A stretch of 64,000 nt of DNA from Allobosea sp. Leaf344 (GCF_001426225.1 NZ_LMRT01000016.1:62001-126000), one strand, 5' to 3'; positions 7,942-16,735 are shown, counted from the stretch's first letter. Program-made: numbers and translations. The notes: generated from the sequence alone by a model not told the origin.

Positions 7942-8019
7942 ATGAAACTCATTGCACTGACGCTGACCACGATGATGATGCTTGCTGCCCCGGCTCTTGC
8001 TGGCGTCTGCTGCCCCTGA
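7942..8019 (+). CDS. Secreted micropeptide ending Val-Cys-Cys-Pro (copy 2)
   Basis: A 25-codon frame reads MKLIALTLTT, then MMMLAAPALA, then GVCCP and TGA, with a TGGAGA ribosome-binding site 8 bases before the ATG. It aligns with the 4035-4115 micropeptide over its whole length with one single-residue gap (no Ser before Cys-Cys). Codon pairs such as AAA/AAG, CTC/CTT, GCA/GCT, CTG/CTC, ACG/ACT and GCT/GCG differ silently, while the residues are kept. The mature part after the ALA site would be only about five residues. Function is unknown. A weak hairpin (8039-8062) follows. Confidence 0.7.
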   Translation: MKLIALTLTTMMMLAAPALAGVCCP

Positions 8020-8038
8020 CGCTCAAGAACAAGACGAG

Positions 8039-8062
8039 CAGAGCCGCTTTCGAGGGGCTCTG
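8039..8062 (+). terminator. Possible terminator after micropeptide copy 2
   Basis: CAGAGCC (8039-8045) pairs with GGCTCTG (8056-8062). No strong U tract follows, so it is a weak call. Confidence 0.3.
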
Positions 8063-8144
8063 TCATCGCCAGTTCGACCGCTCGAACTATCGCTCGGCTT
8101 CTGATCTCATAGGCTGAGAGCGAACTGTATGGGCCGGGGCGGGG

Positions 8145-8645
8145 CTAATCAAAATCGAGATATTGCCGCAATGGGTCCGAATTCGATTGCGGGACCTCGC
8201 GGCGTTGGTCGTGTGGGATATTTTTTGCTGGCTCCTCTGCGAGCCCTAGACTTTCCTCAAGCAGCTTACGGTCCAGCAGGGGACGTAATTTGGAGCCGGA
8301 CTCAAGTGGAGGTGAGACAATATCCCACCGCTGAGCCAACTCGCTCTGGGTGATCTGTGCTACTACGGCTGCGATCTGTTTCTTCTTGCGCACCGTCATC
8401 GCCAGGATCATGGCGAAAGACTCTGTGTCCCGGTTTACGCGAACCACCGTCCCCTCGATCCGGCCAAGCCTGTCGATATACGCCACGATCCGCTGCCCCC
8501 GATATGGCAGGATGGGAGAGGTTGTCGAGAACCCATCTGGTGTTACATCGAGGGTCTCACAGGTAATCTCCGAATTATCAGGCATCAACATCCTGCCGTT
8601 AAGCCGCAGGGTTTGTCGGAGATATTTACGTTTTTCTTGATTCAT
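8145..8645 (-). CDS. PilZ domain protein (probable c-di-GMP effector)
   Basis: A 166-residue protein. The N-terminal EKRKYLRQ carries the PilZ RxxxR motif (Arg6, Arg10), and DVTPDGFS is the second c-di-GMP motif in a D-x-T-x-x-G form. A PilZ barrel follows to about residue 95; the C-terminal 70 residues are charged and unassigned. ATG at 8645 is chosen because it overlaps the stop of the upstream GGDEF-EAL gene as TGATG, which indicates translational coupling; the TTG one codon upstream is less likely. The pair would make, break and sense the same second messenger. Confidence 0.82.
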   Translation of the reverse strand: MNQEKRKYLRQTLRLNGRMLMPDNSEITCETLDVTPDGFSTTSPILPYRGQRIVAYIDRLGRIEGTVVRVNRDTESFAMILAMTVRKKKQIAAVVAQITQSELAQRWDIVSPPLESGSKLRPLLDRKLLEESLGLAEEPAKNIPHDQRREVPQSNSDPLRQYLDFD

Positions 8646-10891
8646 CAACTAGAAACTCTGATTTGCTGGTCGCATTCAGTGTTGTTTTCGATCCGGTTGG
8701 GTCCATTGATTGACGCGGTGATCGGCTGGGACCAATTCGATATCAGCCAGGGCACTCTGGTAGCGATCATGGGTTTGGCATAAAAATAGCCTTGGGCCTG
8801 ATCACATCCCATGGCCTTCAGCCTAGCCGCCTGACCAGCGGTCTCCACGCCCTCTGCCGTCACTTCCATCCCCATGCTCTGGCCCAGACTGATAACGGCC
8901 GACACGATCGCAGCGTCTTCGCGGTCTGTTTCAAGATCGCGAATGAAGCTTTGATCGATCTTGACGTGGTGGACGGGGAATCGTTTCAGATGTGTCAGTG
9001 AGGCGAAGCCCGTGCCAAAATCGTCAAGAGCGACAGTCACACCCGCTCTAGCGAACTGCCTGAGGATGTCTAAGGCAGTCTCGGTGCTACGCTCCAAGAA
9101 GACGCTTTCGGTAACCTCGACTTCAAATTTGTACGTCGGGACGCTAAATTCGGCCAACAAGGCGAGTATATGCTCAGCGAGGTGAGGGTCACCAAACTCG
9201 GTGGACGAGAAGTTCACCGCCACCCGTCCGCAGTCAATTCCCTGATCAAGCCAACCGCGCACGTCGCCCAGCACATGTCGGATCATGCGCGCGCCCATCG
9301 CCACGGTGGTTTCTGGATCACTGAAAGCAGGTCCGAAAGAGCCCGGTGCCAAGATGCCACGGCTGGGATGTTGCCACCGAGCTAACGCCTCCAAACCGAC
9401 GATCTCGCCAGTTCTGAGCGAAACCTGCGGTTGATAAAAAGGACGAAACTGGTCAGCGCCTAATCCGTCCCGGACCTCTGCCAGCACCCGCACGCGCTGT
9501 TCGATGCGTTCGCGGGCCGCTTCAGTGTAAACAACAGCGCGCCCTCGTCGCTCAGCCTTTGCCCGATAGAGCGCGATATCAGCATCCTTCATCAACTCAA
9601 TCGGAGAGCCGTGGTGAGCAGGGAACGCCGCTATACCCATGCTGGCTTTGGTCGAGATCGCGCGACCGGCGTAATGGATGACATGCGACATTGCCTCGGC
9701 CAATTCCTGGGCGAACCGAGATGCCTCATCCAAATCCGTATCGAGGAGAATGACAGCGAACTCATCGCCTCCCAAGCGAGCAACCGTATCGATGTCACGC
9801 GCCTTCGCTGACAGTCGCTTTGCAGCTTCGACAAGCAACGCATCGCCTGCGTCATGGCCTAATGTGTCGTTGACCGATTTGAAATCGTCGAGATCGAGCA
9901 GCAGCAGGCTGACACTCGCGCCACTTGCCCCCGCACTCTCTATCGCTTCCGCAAGACGCTGCTGAAAGAGCACACGATTTACAAGGCCCGTTAATGCGTC
10001 ATGATTGGCCATCCACCAAAGTTCTTGCTCAGCCCTTTTTCGATCGGTGATATCGAAAGTTACCCCGATCAAGCGCCTGGGTTTGCCTTCTTCCGAAACT
10101 GCGATTGACCTCGCCGAGAGCCAAACGATTTTCCCATCAGGTCGGACGTAGCGGATTTCTTCTTGCTGGTCGTCTGAGCCCCACATCGGAGCGCGCCACT
10201 TGTCGTCGCGGTGGACCCGATCGTCAAACTCCGACGCGGGGCCGGAGCCAAGGCCAATCAAATCGAGTGCGCTACCGGACCGGGTCACAAAGTCGTCGCT
10301 TAAGTTTCGTTCCCAAGCGAACATTCTGCCTGCTTGGAGGGCCAGTCGAAGGCGCTCATCGCTGTCTCTCAACGCTCGGTTGGCGACGCGAAGTTCCAGT
10401 TCCCGCATAACTGACCGAGCTAAGGCACGAAGGATATCAGCCTGCACGTTTGTGAGCCCATCTGGCCTCGGCTCGTTTCCCAGAACGCAGACAGTCCCCA
10501 GCGGAAGCCCATTGCTGTTTTTCAGGACCGCGCCTGCGTAGAAGCGCACGCGGGCGTTGCCGGTCACAAGCGAGTTTTCGGCGAAGCGAGGGTCCTTGGT
10601 GGTGTCAGGAACGATAAAGAGATCGTCCTGCTTGATGGCGTGGGCACAAATGGACGCATCTATTGGCGTTTCGCAGATGCCCAACCCGATCTCGGATTTG
10701 AACCATTGCCGCGTGTCCTCAACGAAGCTCACCATTGCCATCGGAGCGTTGCAGATTTCTGCGGCGATCCGGGCAATGTCATTAAAGGCGACCTCTGGCT
10801 CTGTATCCAAGATCGCGTAGTCTCGGAGCGCAGCAAGCCGCTCCTGCTGGCTCCAAGCGCGGCGCGAATTCTCGCTCACGCAGCAATCCAT
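8645..10891 (-). CDS. GAF-PAS-GGDEF-EAL cyclic-di-GMP turnover protein
   Basis: A 748-residue cytoplasmic signalling protein from the ATG at 10891. A GAF domain (about residues 10-165, starting RLAALRDYAILDTEPE) is followed by a PAS domain (about 175-290). The GGDEF domain (about 305-465) has an intact RLGGDEFAVI. The EAL domain (about 480-725) has an intact LEALARW, the ALDDFGTGFASL loop, KIDQSF and AEGVE. Both cyclase and phosphodiesterase signatures are therefore complete. The frame is open to a further start at 10996, but the extra 35 residues are not family-like. It is coupled by TGATG to the PilZ gene. Confidence 0.9.
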   Translation of the reverse strand: MDCCVSENSRRAWSQQERLAALRDYAILDTEPEVAFNDIARIAAEICNAPMAMVSFVEDTRQWFKSEIGLGICETPIDASICAHAIKQDDLFIVPDTTKDPRFAENSLVTGNARVRFYAGAVLKNSNGLPLGTVCVLGNEPRPDGLTNVQADILRALARSVMRELELRVANRALRDSDERLRLALQAGRMFAWERNLSDDFVTRSGSALDLIGLGSGPASEFDDRVHRDDKWRAPMWGSDDQQEEIRYVRPDGKIVWLSARSIAVSEEGKPRRLIGVTFDITDRKRAEQELWWMANHDALTGLVNRVLFQQRLAEAIESAGASGASVSLLLLDLDDFKSVNDTLGHDAGDALLVEAAKRLSAKARDIDTVARLGGDEFAVILLDTDLDEASRFAQELAEAMSHVIHYAGRAISTKASMGIAAFPAHHGSPIELMKDADIALYRAKAERRGRAVVYTEAARERIEQRVRVLAEVRDGLGADQFRPFYQPQVSLRTGEIVGLEALARWQHPSRGILAPGSFGPAFSDPETTVAMGARMIRHVLGDVRGWLDQGIDCGRVAVNFSSTEFGDPHLAEHILALLAEFSVPTYKFEVEVTESVFLERSTETALDILRQFARAGVTVALDDFGTGFASLTHLKRFPVHHVKIDQSFIRDLETDREDAAIVSAVISLGQSMGMEVTAEGVETAGQAARLKAMGCDQAQGYFYAKPMIATRVPWLISNWSQPITASINGPNRIENNTECDQQIRVSS

Positions 10892-11120
10892 GACTGTTTC
10901 TGCCTGTCCGGTTGTTGGCAGGTCCAGACTGATCCATCCACGTTGAAAGCGAGTTAAGACGATGAGCAGCGGGAGCCGTATCGGCGACGCTGACACGATC
11001 TTGATCCTCCAGCATTGGACCGCCGCCTGAACCGCGTGTACTTGTCATGAATGGTCCCATGCGGAACAATTGGGGTAGGACGATCATTTGCGCGCTTATT
11101 GCGAGCGGAACGGAGGTCGG

Positions 11121-11507
11121 GTGACAACAGTGTCGGTTCTGCTCGTTGAAGATGAGCTTCTGATTAGGATGGATATCGAAAGCTCGCTGGTTGAAGCCGG
11201 TTTTGACGTTGTAGATGCAGCCAATGGCGCGGATGCGATGCGAATTTTCGATGAGCGGCCTGCGGACTTCAGCGCCGTGATCACCGATATCAGGCTCGGC
11301 CAGGGCTCAAACGGCTGGGAAGTGGCAAGATACATCCGAGCATCGGTGCCCACAATGCCTGTAGTTTACATCAGCGGTGACAGCACAGGCGACTGGTCGT
11401 CACAAGGCGTGCCGAACAGCGTAATGATTGCAAAGCCTTTCGCTTTCTCGCAGATCATTACCGCGATCTCCATGCTCCTCAATCAGCCCGATCAACTTTT
11501 GTCCTGA
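11121..11507 (+). CDS. Single-domain response regulator (CheY-like)
   Basis: A 128-residue receiver domain. VSVLLVEDELLIRMDI gives the acidic pocket, VITDIRLG the phosphoacceptor Asp, VVYISGD the Thr/Ser position and IAKPF the conserved Lys. The GTG at 11121 is chosen because GGAGGT lies at 11112-11117 with ideal spacing; a longer frame from TTG 11088 adds residues foreign to the family. It has no output domain. Its stop lies one base from the stop of the convergent hybrid kinase, which may be its partner. Confidence 0.88.
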   Translation: MTTVSVLLVEDELLIRMDIESSLVEAGFDVVDAANGADAMRIFDERPADFSAVITDIRLGQGSNGWEVARYIRASVPTMPVVYISGDSTGDWSSQGVPNSVMIAKPFAFSQIITAISMLLNQPDQLLS

Positions 11508-11508
11508 C

Positions 11509-13770
11509 CTAGCCGGGGAGATCGAACTTCAGACACGCATCGATCGCTCGTGCCAAAGTGTGCTGATCAAACGGTTTGCTCAATCTCGGCAGGTTCACGT
11601 TCGGCGGAAGTTCCGCGTACCCGGTAGCTACGAGAATGGGCATTTGGGGATATTTTTCCTGGACAATCTCAGCCAGTTGCACGCCCGTCATCTTTGGCAT
11701 GGCCTGATCCGTGATAAGAAGATCAAACCGGTTCTCGGCGAGTAGAGTCAGAGCCTCTGGGCCGGACGCAGCCTCAACGATCGAATGACCGGCATCCTCC
11801 AACATCATCACGGTGTTCAAACGCACCAGCGCGTCGTCATCGACGACCAGCAGACGTAGCGATTGGCTGTTGCTCGTTAGATTGTCTGCCTCTTGCTCAA
11901 CTATCATCGGAGCAGGTGCGGCCTTTGCGGCTGGGAGCCAGATTTCGGCAGTGGTGCCCTGGCCCTTTGCGCTAATCAGCACCAGTTTGCCGCCTGACTG
12001 CTCAGCGAAGCCGTGGACCATGGAAAGACCTAGCCCTGTCCCCTTGCCAACACCCTTGGTGGTAAAGAACGGCTCCCGAACGCGCGCCAATGTCGGCTCG
12101 TCCATGCCTTCGCCCGTATCGGTCACAGATAGGCAGACGAATTGACTCAAATCATACTTCTCAGGCCCGTGTTCCCAGCCTGTTCCAACTTTGAGAGCGA
12201 TTGAAATGGTGCCGCCTTCCGGCATCGCGTCTCGCGCGTTGACCACAAGATTCAGCAGGGCCAGTTCAAGCTGGTTGGCATCGACCTGCGCGCGAGCGGG
12301 TCCCAGCGGAAAGCGCGTCTCGATCTGCATCTGAGGCCCCAGGGAGCGCTGGAGAAGGTCCTCCATGCCCCGAACAAGCGCGGGTACGTCCACAGGCTCA
12401 GGTTTGAGGTCTTGCCTGCGTGCGAACGAGAGCATGCGCTGAGTAAGCGCCGCCCCGCGTTGTGCGCCCTGACGAGCATTTTCGACAAGTCGGGTCAGCT
12501 TGGGGTCGCTCGGCATGTGTTTTCGCAACAGGTCGAGGTTGCCACTGATCACAGCGAGAAGGTTGTTGAAGTCGTGTGCCACCCCTCCCGTCAATTGGCC
12601 AACCGCTTCAATTTTTTGCGCCTGCCGGAGAGCGTCTTCTGCCTGTCTTCGAGCGGTGATATCCACCAAGCCACCAAGTACGCGCGCGAACTCGCCTCTT
12701 TCGTATTGTTCGACGCGCTCAGACAGCAGAACATCCAGCACGCTGCCGGTGGAGGAGACCAAGCGATGTTCGGAGCCTTGTAGCTCACCGTGGGCAATCA
12801 GCCTGGGCCACTCCGCCTCGACGCGTCTCAGCGCCGAATCCTCCGTCATAAAGTCAGAAAGCGGACGCCCGATAACGGCCTCGCGATGGTAACCGAGCAG
12901 TTCCGCCCAGGCGTCGCTCACCTGCTCAATTCGCCCCTCATGGTCCAGGGCATGCAGAGGCAGCGGCGTTCTCCGATACAGGCTGCGGAAGCGCTCCTCG
13001 CTGCTTCGAAGCGCTTCTGCTTCCTTCTCGGCGAGCACCGCGAAGCGGCGGTCGAACATGGCGGCGATCATAGCCAGCACCAGGATCAGGAAGGTGGCCG
13101 CTGCAATTGCGACAGCTAGGCTGGTATGCCCGATAGTCGCATGGTCGTAGCTGTCCTGGGTAGCGTGACCGCCCGTGAAGGATGCAGCGACCATCGCTGT
13201 GTAGTGCATGCCCGCGATAGCAATGCCCATTACGATAGCGGCTACGATCTTCTGGCCTATGCCGGTGTTTTTGAGCGCAAGCCAGAGAGCTACAGTGGCC
13301 GCCCCAATCGCAATCAAAACCGATAGCGCAGCCCACCAGTGATCATAGGCGATGGATGCGTCCATCTCCATCGCCGCCATCCCGGTATAGTGCATGGCAG
13401 CGATCCCGAGCCCCATGATAAGGCCGCTTGCGATCAGCGCGGCTGGGGTACTCCCCGGTCGTTGAACAATGAAAAAACCGAGCCCCGTCACCAGGATTGG
13501 CAGAACGAACGAGAATACGGTCAACAGTAAGTCATACTCCACCGCCATTCCGGGCACGCTGAAAGCCAGCATCGCGATGAAGTGCATCGCCCAGATGCCG
13601 CCCCCCAGAGCCAGGGCGGCAGTGCCTAGCCAAGCGTACGAGGCTAAGCCGGAGGTGGCGCGGATACGTCCCGCCAGATCAAGCGCGGCAAAGGCAGACA
13701 GCATCGCGACCAGAATCGAAAGCGCGACGAGCGAGGGATCGTGCATTCCTGCAATCGACACGGCATTCAC
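11509..13770 (-). CDS. MHYT-sensor hybrid histidine kinase (PAS-HisKA-HATPase-REC)
   Basis: A 753-residue membrane protein. Its N-terminal 245 residues form the seven-helix MHYT sensor, with MHFI once and MHYT twice at spaced helices, thought to bind metal and sense a gas such as O2, CO or NO. A PAS domain follows (about 255-375), then the kinase core with the H box VAHDFNNLLAV, the N box LLNLVVNARDAMPEGG, DTGEGM and GKGTGLGLSMV. A C-terminal receiver has the phosphoacceptor in LLITDQAMP. The start is GTG 13770; an internal ATG at 13746 also fits the sensor domain. The stop is almost back-to-back with the CheY-like gene. Confidence 0.9.
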   Translation of the reverse strand: MNAVSIAGMHDPSLVALSILVAMLSAFAALDLAGRIRATSGLASYAWLGTAALALGGGIWAMHFIAMLAFSVPGMAVEYDLLLTVFSFVLPILVTGLGFFIVQRPGSTPAALIASGLIMGLGIAAMHYTGMAAMEMDASIAYDHWWAALSVLIAIGAATVALWLALKNTGIGQKIVAAIVMGIAIAGMHYTAMVAASFTGGHATQDSYDHATIGHTSLAVAIAAATFLILVLAMIAAMFDRRFAVLAEKEAEALRSSEERFRSLYRRTPLPLHALDHEGRIEQVSDAWAELLGYHREAVIGRPLSDFMTEDSALRRVEAEWPRLIAHGELQGSEHRLVSSTGSVLDVLLSERVEQYERGEFARVLGGLVDITARRQAEDALRQAQKIEAVGQLTGGVAHDFNNLLAVISGNLDLLRKHMPSDPKLTRLVENARQGAQRGAALTQRMLSFARRQDLKPEPVDVPALVRGMEDLLQRSLGPQMQIETRFPLGPARAQVDANQLELALLNLVVNARDAMPEGGTISIALKVGTGWEHGPEKYDLSQFVCLSVTDTGEGMDEPTLARVREPFFTTKGVGKGTGLGLSMVHGFAEQSGGKLVLISAKGQGTTAEIWLPAAKAAPAPMIVEQEADNLTSNSQSLRLLVVDDDALVRLNTVMMLEDAGHSIVEAASGPEALTLLAENRFDLLITDQAMPKMTGVQLAEIVQEKYPQMPILVATGYAELPPNVNLPRLSKPFDQHTLARAIDACLKFDLPG

Positions 13771-13865
13771 TACCTATGGGCGCGTAAGAATATGGGGCTT
13801 TGGCCTACATCAGCCGACTGATGGTCGCAATTGATGCTTGCCCTCACGATGGGCACGGCAGTTCG

Positions 13866-14198
13866 TCAGTGAGTGGTCGCTGCGATCGACTTGCAGATCG
13901 TGATCTCGATGGTTTCGCCGTTTTCGTTCAACCTCTTCCAGCGCTTGAGCCCTGGTTGAAACAGCAGCGTAGGCAGTCCGGCCTCGTGAGGAACCAGCTT
14001 CTCGTCATCCAAAGCGTACGGGCGACGTTGACCGGCGACCTCGACGGTGATCGCCCCGTCTGGTCCCACAGGGTCGATCACCACGACGCCAGTTTCAAAC
14101 TTGCAGATGTAAGTGCTGCTGTTGGCAAGCGCACAGCCGTAGCTGGAAAGCACGACCGCACTCGGTGCGAGGAGCGCCGTGAAATATGCCTTCATCAT
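13866..14198 (-). CDS. Small secreted protein, function unknown
   Basis: A 110-residue protein with an N-terminal hydrophobic segment ending in CALANSS, consistent with a signal peptide cleaved after ALA. The mature part has two cysteines (YICKF and TICKS) placed to form a disulfide across a short beta-rich domain, somewhat like small lysozyme-inhibitor folds, though I cannot assign a family. It is the first of a group of small exported proteins between 13.9 and 16.7 kb. Confidence 0.6.
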   Translation of the reverse strand: MMKAYFTALLAPSAVVLSSYGCALANSSTYICKFETGVVVIDPVGPDGAITVEVAGQRRPYALDDEKLVPHEAGLPTLLFQPGLKRWKRLNENGETIEITICKSIAATTH

Positions 14199-14441
14199 GA
14201 CAGCCGTCCTTCAACTGCCGAGTACAGGGTGGCCTCACGCTCGACGCGGTCGCGCGCGGTTTGTTCCGAATGGAACTGGTGTTTTTCGGACGGCCTGCAA
14301 ACCGTTGGTACAATCACCTCCTCGTTCCACAACCCCGCTAACCCCCTCAGCATGAACGGTTATTCATGGAACCGAGGTCTCTGGCCGTCGTTTATGAGGC
14401 GCGGCAGGGGTCACAACAGAAGTCCTCGAAAGGGAATAGCC

Positions 14442-14867
14442 ATGATCAGGAACCTCGTTCTTATCACTGCTCTCGCGATCGCTCCGGCGGCTGCCTTCGC
14501 TCAGTCCAGTTCCGGCGCTGCCGGTGGCGCGGCCAGCGGAGCAGCGACTGGCGCAGTCGGCGGCGCAATCGTCGGCGGTCCTGCTGGTGCGGCTGTCGGT
14601 GCTGTTGGTGGCGCGGCGGCGGGTGCGATCGTGGGCGGCATCGCGGCCGATCAGCGTCCTGCCTTCCGCACCTATGTGACAGAGCAGAAGGTGCCCTCCG
14701 TCACTTACAAGGAGCAGGTCGTGGTTGGCGCGACGCTGCCGGACACCATCACGTACCGCGAGGTTCCGGCTAAGTATGGCAAGACCGAGTACCGCTATAC
14801 GGTCGTGAACAACAAGACCGTCCTGGTCGAGCCGAAGACCCGTAAGATCGTCCAGATCATCGAGTGA
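14442..14867 (+). CDS. DUF1236 family secreted protein with glycine-zipper region
   Basis: A 141-residue protein. Residues 1-22 are a signal peptide (ending AAAFA), residues 25-70 an Ala/Gly-rich zipper-like segment with repeats such as GGAIVGGPAGAAVG, and the C-terminal 70 residues (FRTYVTEQ, PAKYGKTEYRYTVVNN, TVLVEPKTRKIVQIIE) match DUF1236, common in exported proteins of Hyphomicrobiales. Function is unknown; an envelope role is likely. The ATG at 14442 has an AAAGGG motif about 8 bases upstream. A strong terminator follows the stop. Confidence 0.85.
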   Translation: MIRNLVLITALAIAPAAAFAQSSSGAAGGAASGAATGAVGGAIVGGPAGAAVGAVGGAAAGAIVGGIAADQRPAFRTYVTEQKVPSVTYKEQVVVGATLPDTITYREVPAKYGKTEYRYTVVNNKTVLVEPKTRKIVQIIE

Positions 14868-14876
14868 TTTTCTACT

Positions 14877-14902
14877 GAGCCCACCCCTCGCGGGGTGGGC
14901 TC
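14877..14902 (+). terminator. Strong rho-independent terminator after the DUF1236 gene
   Basis: GAGCCCACCCC and GGGGTGGGCTC form a perfect 11-bp stem with a TCGC loop, followed by TTCAATTT. It begins 9 bases after the stop codon. Confidence 0.85.
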
Positions 14903-14938
14903 TTCAATTTCGCGGATCGCAAGCACGGAGGTAGCGTC

Positions 14939-15205
14939 ATGATACGAGCAAGCCTGATTGCAGCAGGGATCGCCTTGGGAGCCATCGCCGCTCCTGCAAA
15001 CGCCCAGGTCCAATTGGAATTCGGGATCGATCGCCCCGGCTATGATGGACCGCGTTACCGGGATCATCGAGGCGATTGGGATCGGCGGAATTTTCGCGGT
15101 CCGGCAGTTCGCGACGATGATGATGACGACTGCCGGATTGTCATCAGGCGTCGTGTCAATCGATATGGCGAGATGGTCGAGCGCCGCACCCGCGTGTGTG
15201 ATTGA
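14939..15205 (+). CDS. Small secreted protein with poly-Asp stretch
   Basis: An 88-residue protein with a clear signal peptide (MIRASLIAAGIALG to APANAQ). The mature part is rich in Arg, Asp, Gly and Tyr, contains six consecutive Asp residues, and has two cysteines (DDDCRIV and the final RVCD). GGAGG lies about 8 bases upstream of the ATG. Similar short Arg/Asp-rich exported proteins occur in Hyphomicrobiales; no function is known to me. Confidence 0.7.
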   Translation: MIRASLIAAGIALGAIAAPANAQVQLEFGIDRPGYDGPRYRDHRGDWDRRNFRGPAVRDDDDDDCRIVIRRRVNRYGEMVERRTRVCD

Positions 15206-15248
15206 GGCGAACAGCCATTGTTTTAAGGCCACGCTCCGAGGTCAAACT

Positions 15249-15533
15249 ATGCGAAAACAACTCATCCTCGCAGCGGCCTTGTGCGGGCTCGCTCTGGCGT
15301 CCATTCCGGTTGCCAATGCCGCGCCCGTCGCGAGCGTCATTGCCATCGAGTTTCCCGACCATATCGAGCAGGTTAAGAAGGGCGGCCATAAGTTCAAAGG
15401 TCACAGGGGCTGGAAGCACTCGCGACACTGGAACGGGGGCTACAGGGACGGTCGATATTACGGCGGTCCGCCTCCGCACGCTCGCGCTTACGGTCGAAGA
15501 GCCCGACATTTTGGTCATTATCGCTACTGGTGA
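15249..15533 (+). CDS. Small secreted His/Gly-rich protein
   Basis: A 94-residue protein with a signal peptide (MRKQLILAAALCGLAL to ANAAP), then a mature part rich in His, Gly, Arg and Tyr, including GHRGWKHSRHWNGGYRDGR and a C-terminal HFGHYRYW. The histidines could bind metal or nucleic acid; this is only suggested by composition. The ATG at 15249 has GAGG 7 bases before it. It lies 43 bases after the poly-Asp protein gene and is probably cotranscribed with it. Confidence 0.7.
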   Translation: MRKQLILAAALCGLALASIPVANAAPVASVIAIEFPDHIEQVKKGGHKFKGHRGWKHSRHWNGGYRDGRYYGGPPPHARAYGRRARHFGHYRYW

Positions 15534-15664
15534 AGTTGCTCTGCTTGCGCGTCTGCACCGCCAATAAGGAGATGCGCGAAACCGACCATGCGTTTACCGC
15601 CGGTTTCCATTTCAGCGACATGGTCCCGGTTGGAACTTGTTCGCGCAACGCGAGAGGTGAGCGA

Positions 15665-15895
15665 ATGGTCAAGCTTGCGAGCGGCCTCTCGTCATCGTCA
15701 GACCCCTACTTCGACGCGGCCTGGGCGATTATCACTGCGGCTGGCTGCGTAGACCATAGGCATCGAGAGATCGAAGCTCAGAGACTGGCTCTCATCATCG
15801 ACGAGCTATGCCGGGACAGGCGTCAGGACGATTCAGAAATCGCTTGGCTTGCTGCCGACCGGTTCGTCACCGATCAACGGCAAGCGTGCCGCTGA
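15665..15895 (+). CDS. Hypothetical small protein
   Basis: ATG at 15665 with an AGAGGTGAG ribosome-binding site gives 76 residues (MVKLASGLSSSSDPYFDAAW and so on) that look helical, with charged segments. No signal peptide and no recognised domain. The frame extends upstream to GTG 15530, overlapping the previous gene, but those residues do not look protein-like. Confidence 0.45.
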   Translation: MVKLASGLSSSSDPYFDAAWAIITAAGCVDHRHREIEAQRLALIIDELCRDRRQDDSEIAWLAADRFVTDQRQACR

Positions 15896-16222
15896 TAGTC
15901 AAGTTGGTTGACGTGGTTGTAGGAAGTGTACCTAGACCACGGTCTTTGTGTCGCTGATCGCAGGTCAGGATGAGCCGCCTTACCGCCTGAGTTTAGGCTA
16001 CGCGATGTTGGGGCGTTGCCGGAACCGGTCCTGCTCTCCCAAGCGATGTCTCGGCACCACCCAAGGTCATAACAACCCCGGCTCCGGCTGCGACTTCAAT
16101 AGCGCGCAGTATGGCAGCGGTAAGGCAACTAGCCCCTGTTAGCGAAAGCATCGGGCCTGTTTGGCGTTCATCTGCGCGCGCGATACAGAGCCAAAGCTGT
16201 TGGAAACCAACTGTTTTAGCAA
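15896..16222. other. Intergenic stretch, nothing recognised
   Basis: About 327 bases between a small hypothetical gene and the stop of the convergent 16223-16735 gene. No credible frame, repeat or RNA gene is seen. Confidence 0.5.
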
Positions 16223-16735
16223 TTATTGCGCGGTAGCCTGAAGATTAGTGGGCGGAGCAGTCTCATCAGAAAAATAGGTGCGCCCGGCTGCTGCGCCCGC
16301 CAGCAGTTCTTTCTGCCACGCCTTCCCACCCGACTTGCCTAGTGAGGCGAAGTCAGAACGACGGAGTTCGTCACTTCGGCGGCCATTGTAGACCAGCACG
16401 CCTTTCGTGGTGACCACGATATCACCCCGCCGCAGCGTGGGGTCTCTGAGATACCAGTTTGCATCGGTTGCCGGATCGAGTTTCACGAGGGGCGGCGACG
16501 GCTTGGTAGAAACTTCTGGAAGAGAGACCGGCTTCGGTTTCCGAGGCTGCCTCTTCCGAACTGTCATATGAAGCGGCGCGTACTCGCGCTCTGGCACGTA
16601 GTAGTACGCAGTGGGCCGAGAGGGGGCACCGAAGAATGTCGCGGCGAAATCCTCGAACAGATTACGCGCTGAAGTTCCTGTTGGGCTGGAAATAGAAAAG
16701 CCAACCACCGCCCCCACTAGCAACAGTCGTTTCAT
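16223..16735 (-). CDS. Secreted hypothetical protein
   Basis: A 170-residue protein with a signal peptide (MKRLLLVGAVVGFSISSPTG, cleavage near TSARN). A Tyr/Pro-rich segment (RPTAYYYVPEREYAP) and a basic Pro/Lys stretch (RKRQPRKPKP) are followed by a compact C-terminal domain, NWYLRDPTLRRGDIVVT then GVLVYNG and a charged helix. I do not recognise the family by name. The C-terminal arrangement could be a small SH3-like or beta domain. It lies alone between gaps. Confidence 0.6.
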   Translation of the reverse strand: MKRLLLVGAVVGFSISSPTGTSARNLFEDFAATFFGAPSRPTAYYYVPEREYAPLHMTVRKRQPRKPKPVSLPEVSTKPSPPLVKLDPATDANWYLRDPTLRRGDIVVTTKGVLVYNGRRSDELRRSDFASLGKSGGKAWQKELLAGAAAGRTYFSDETAPPTNLQATAQ

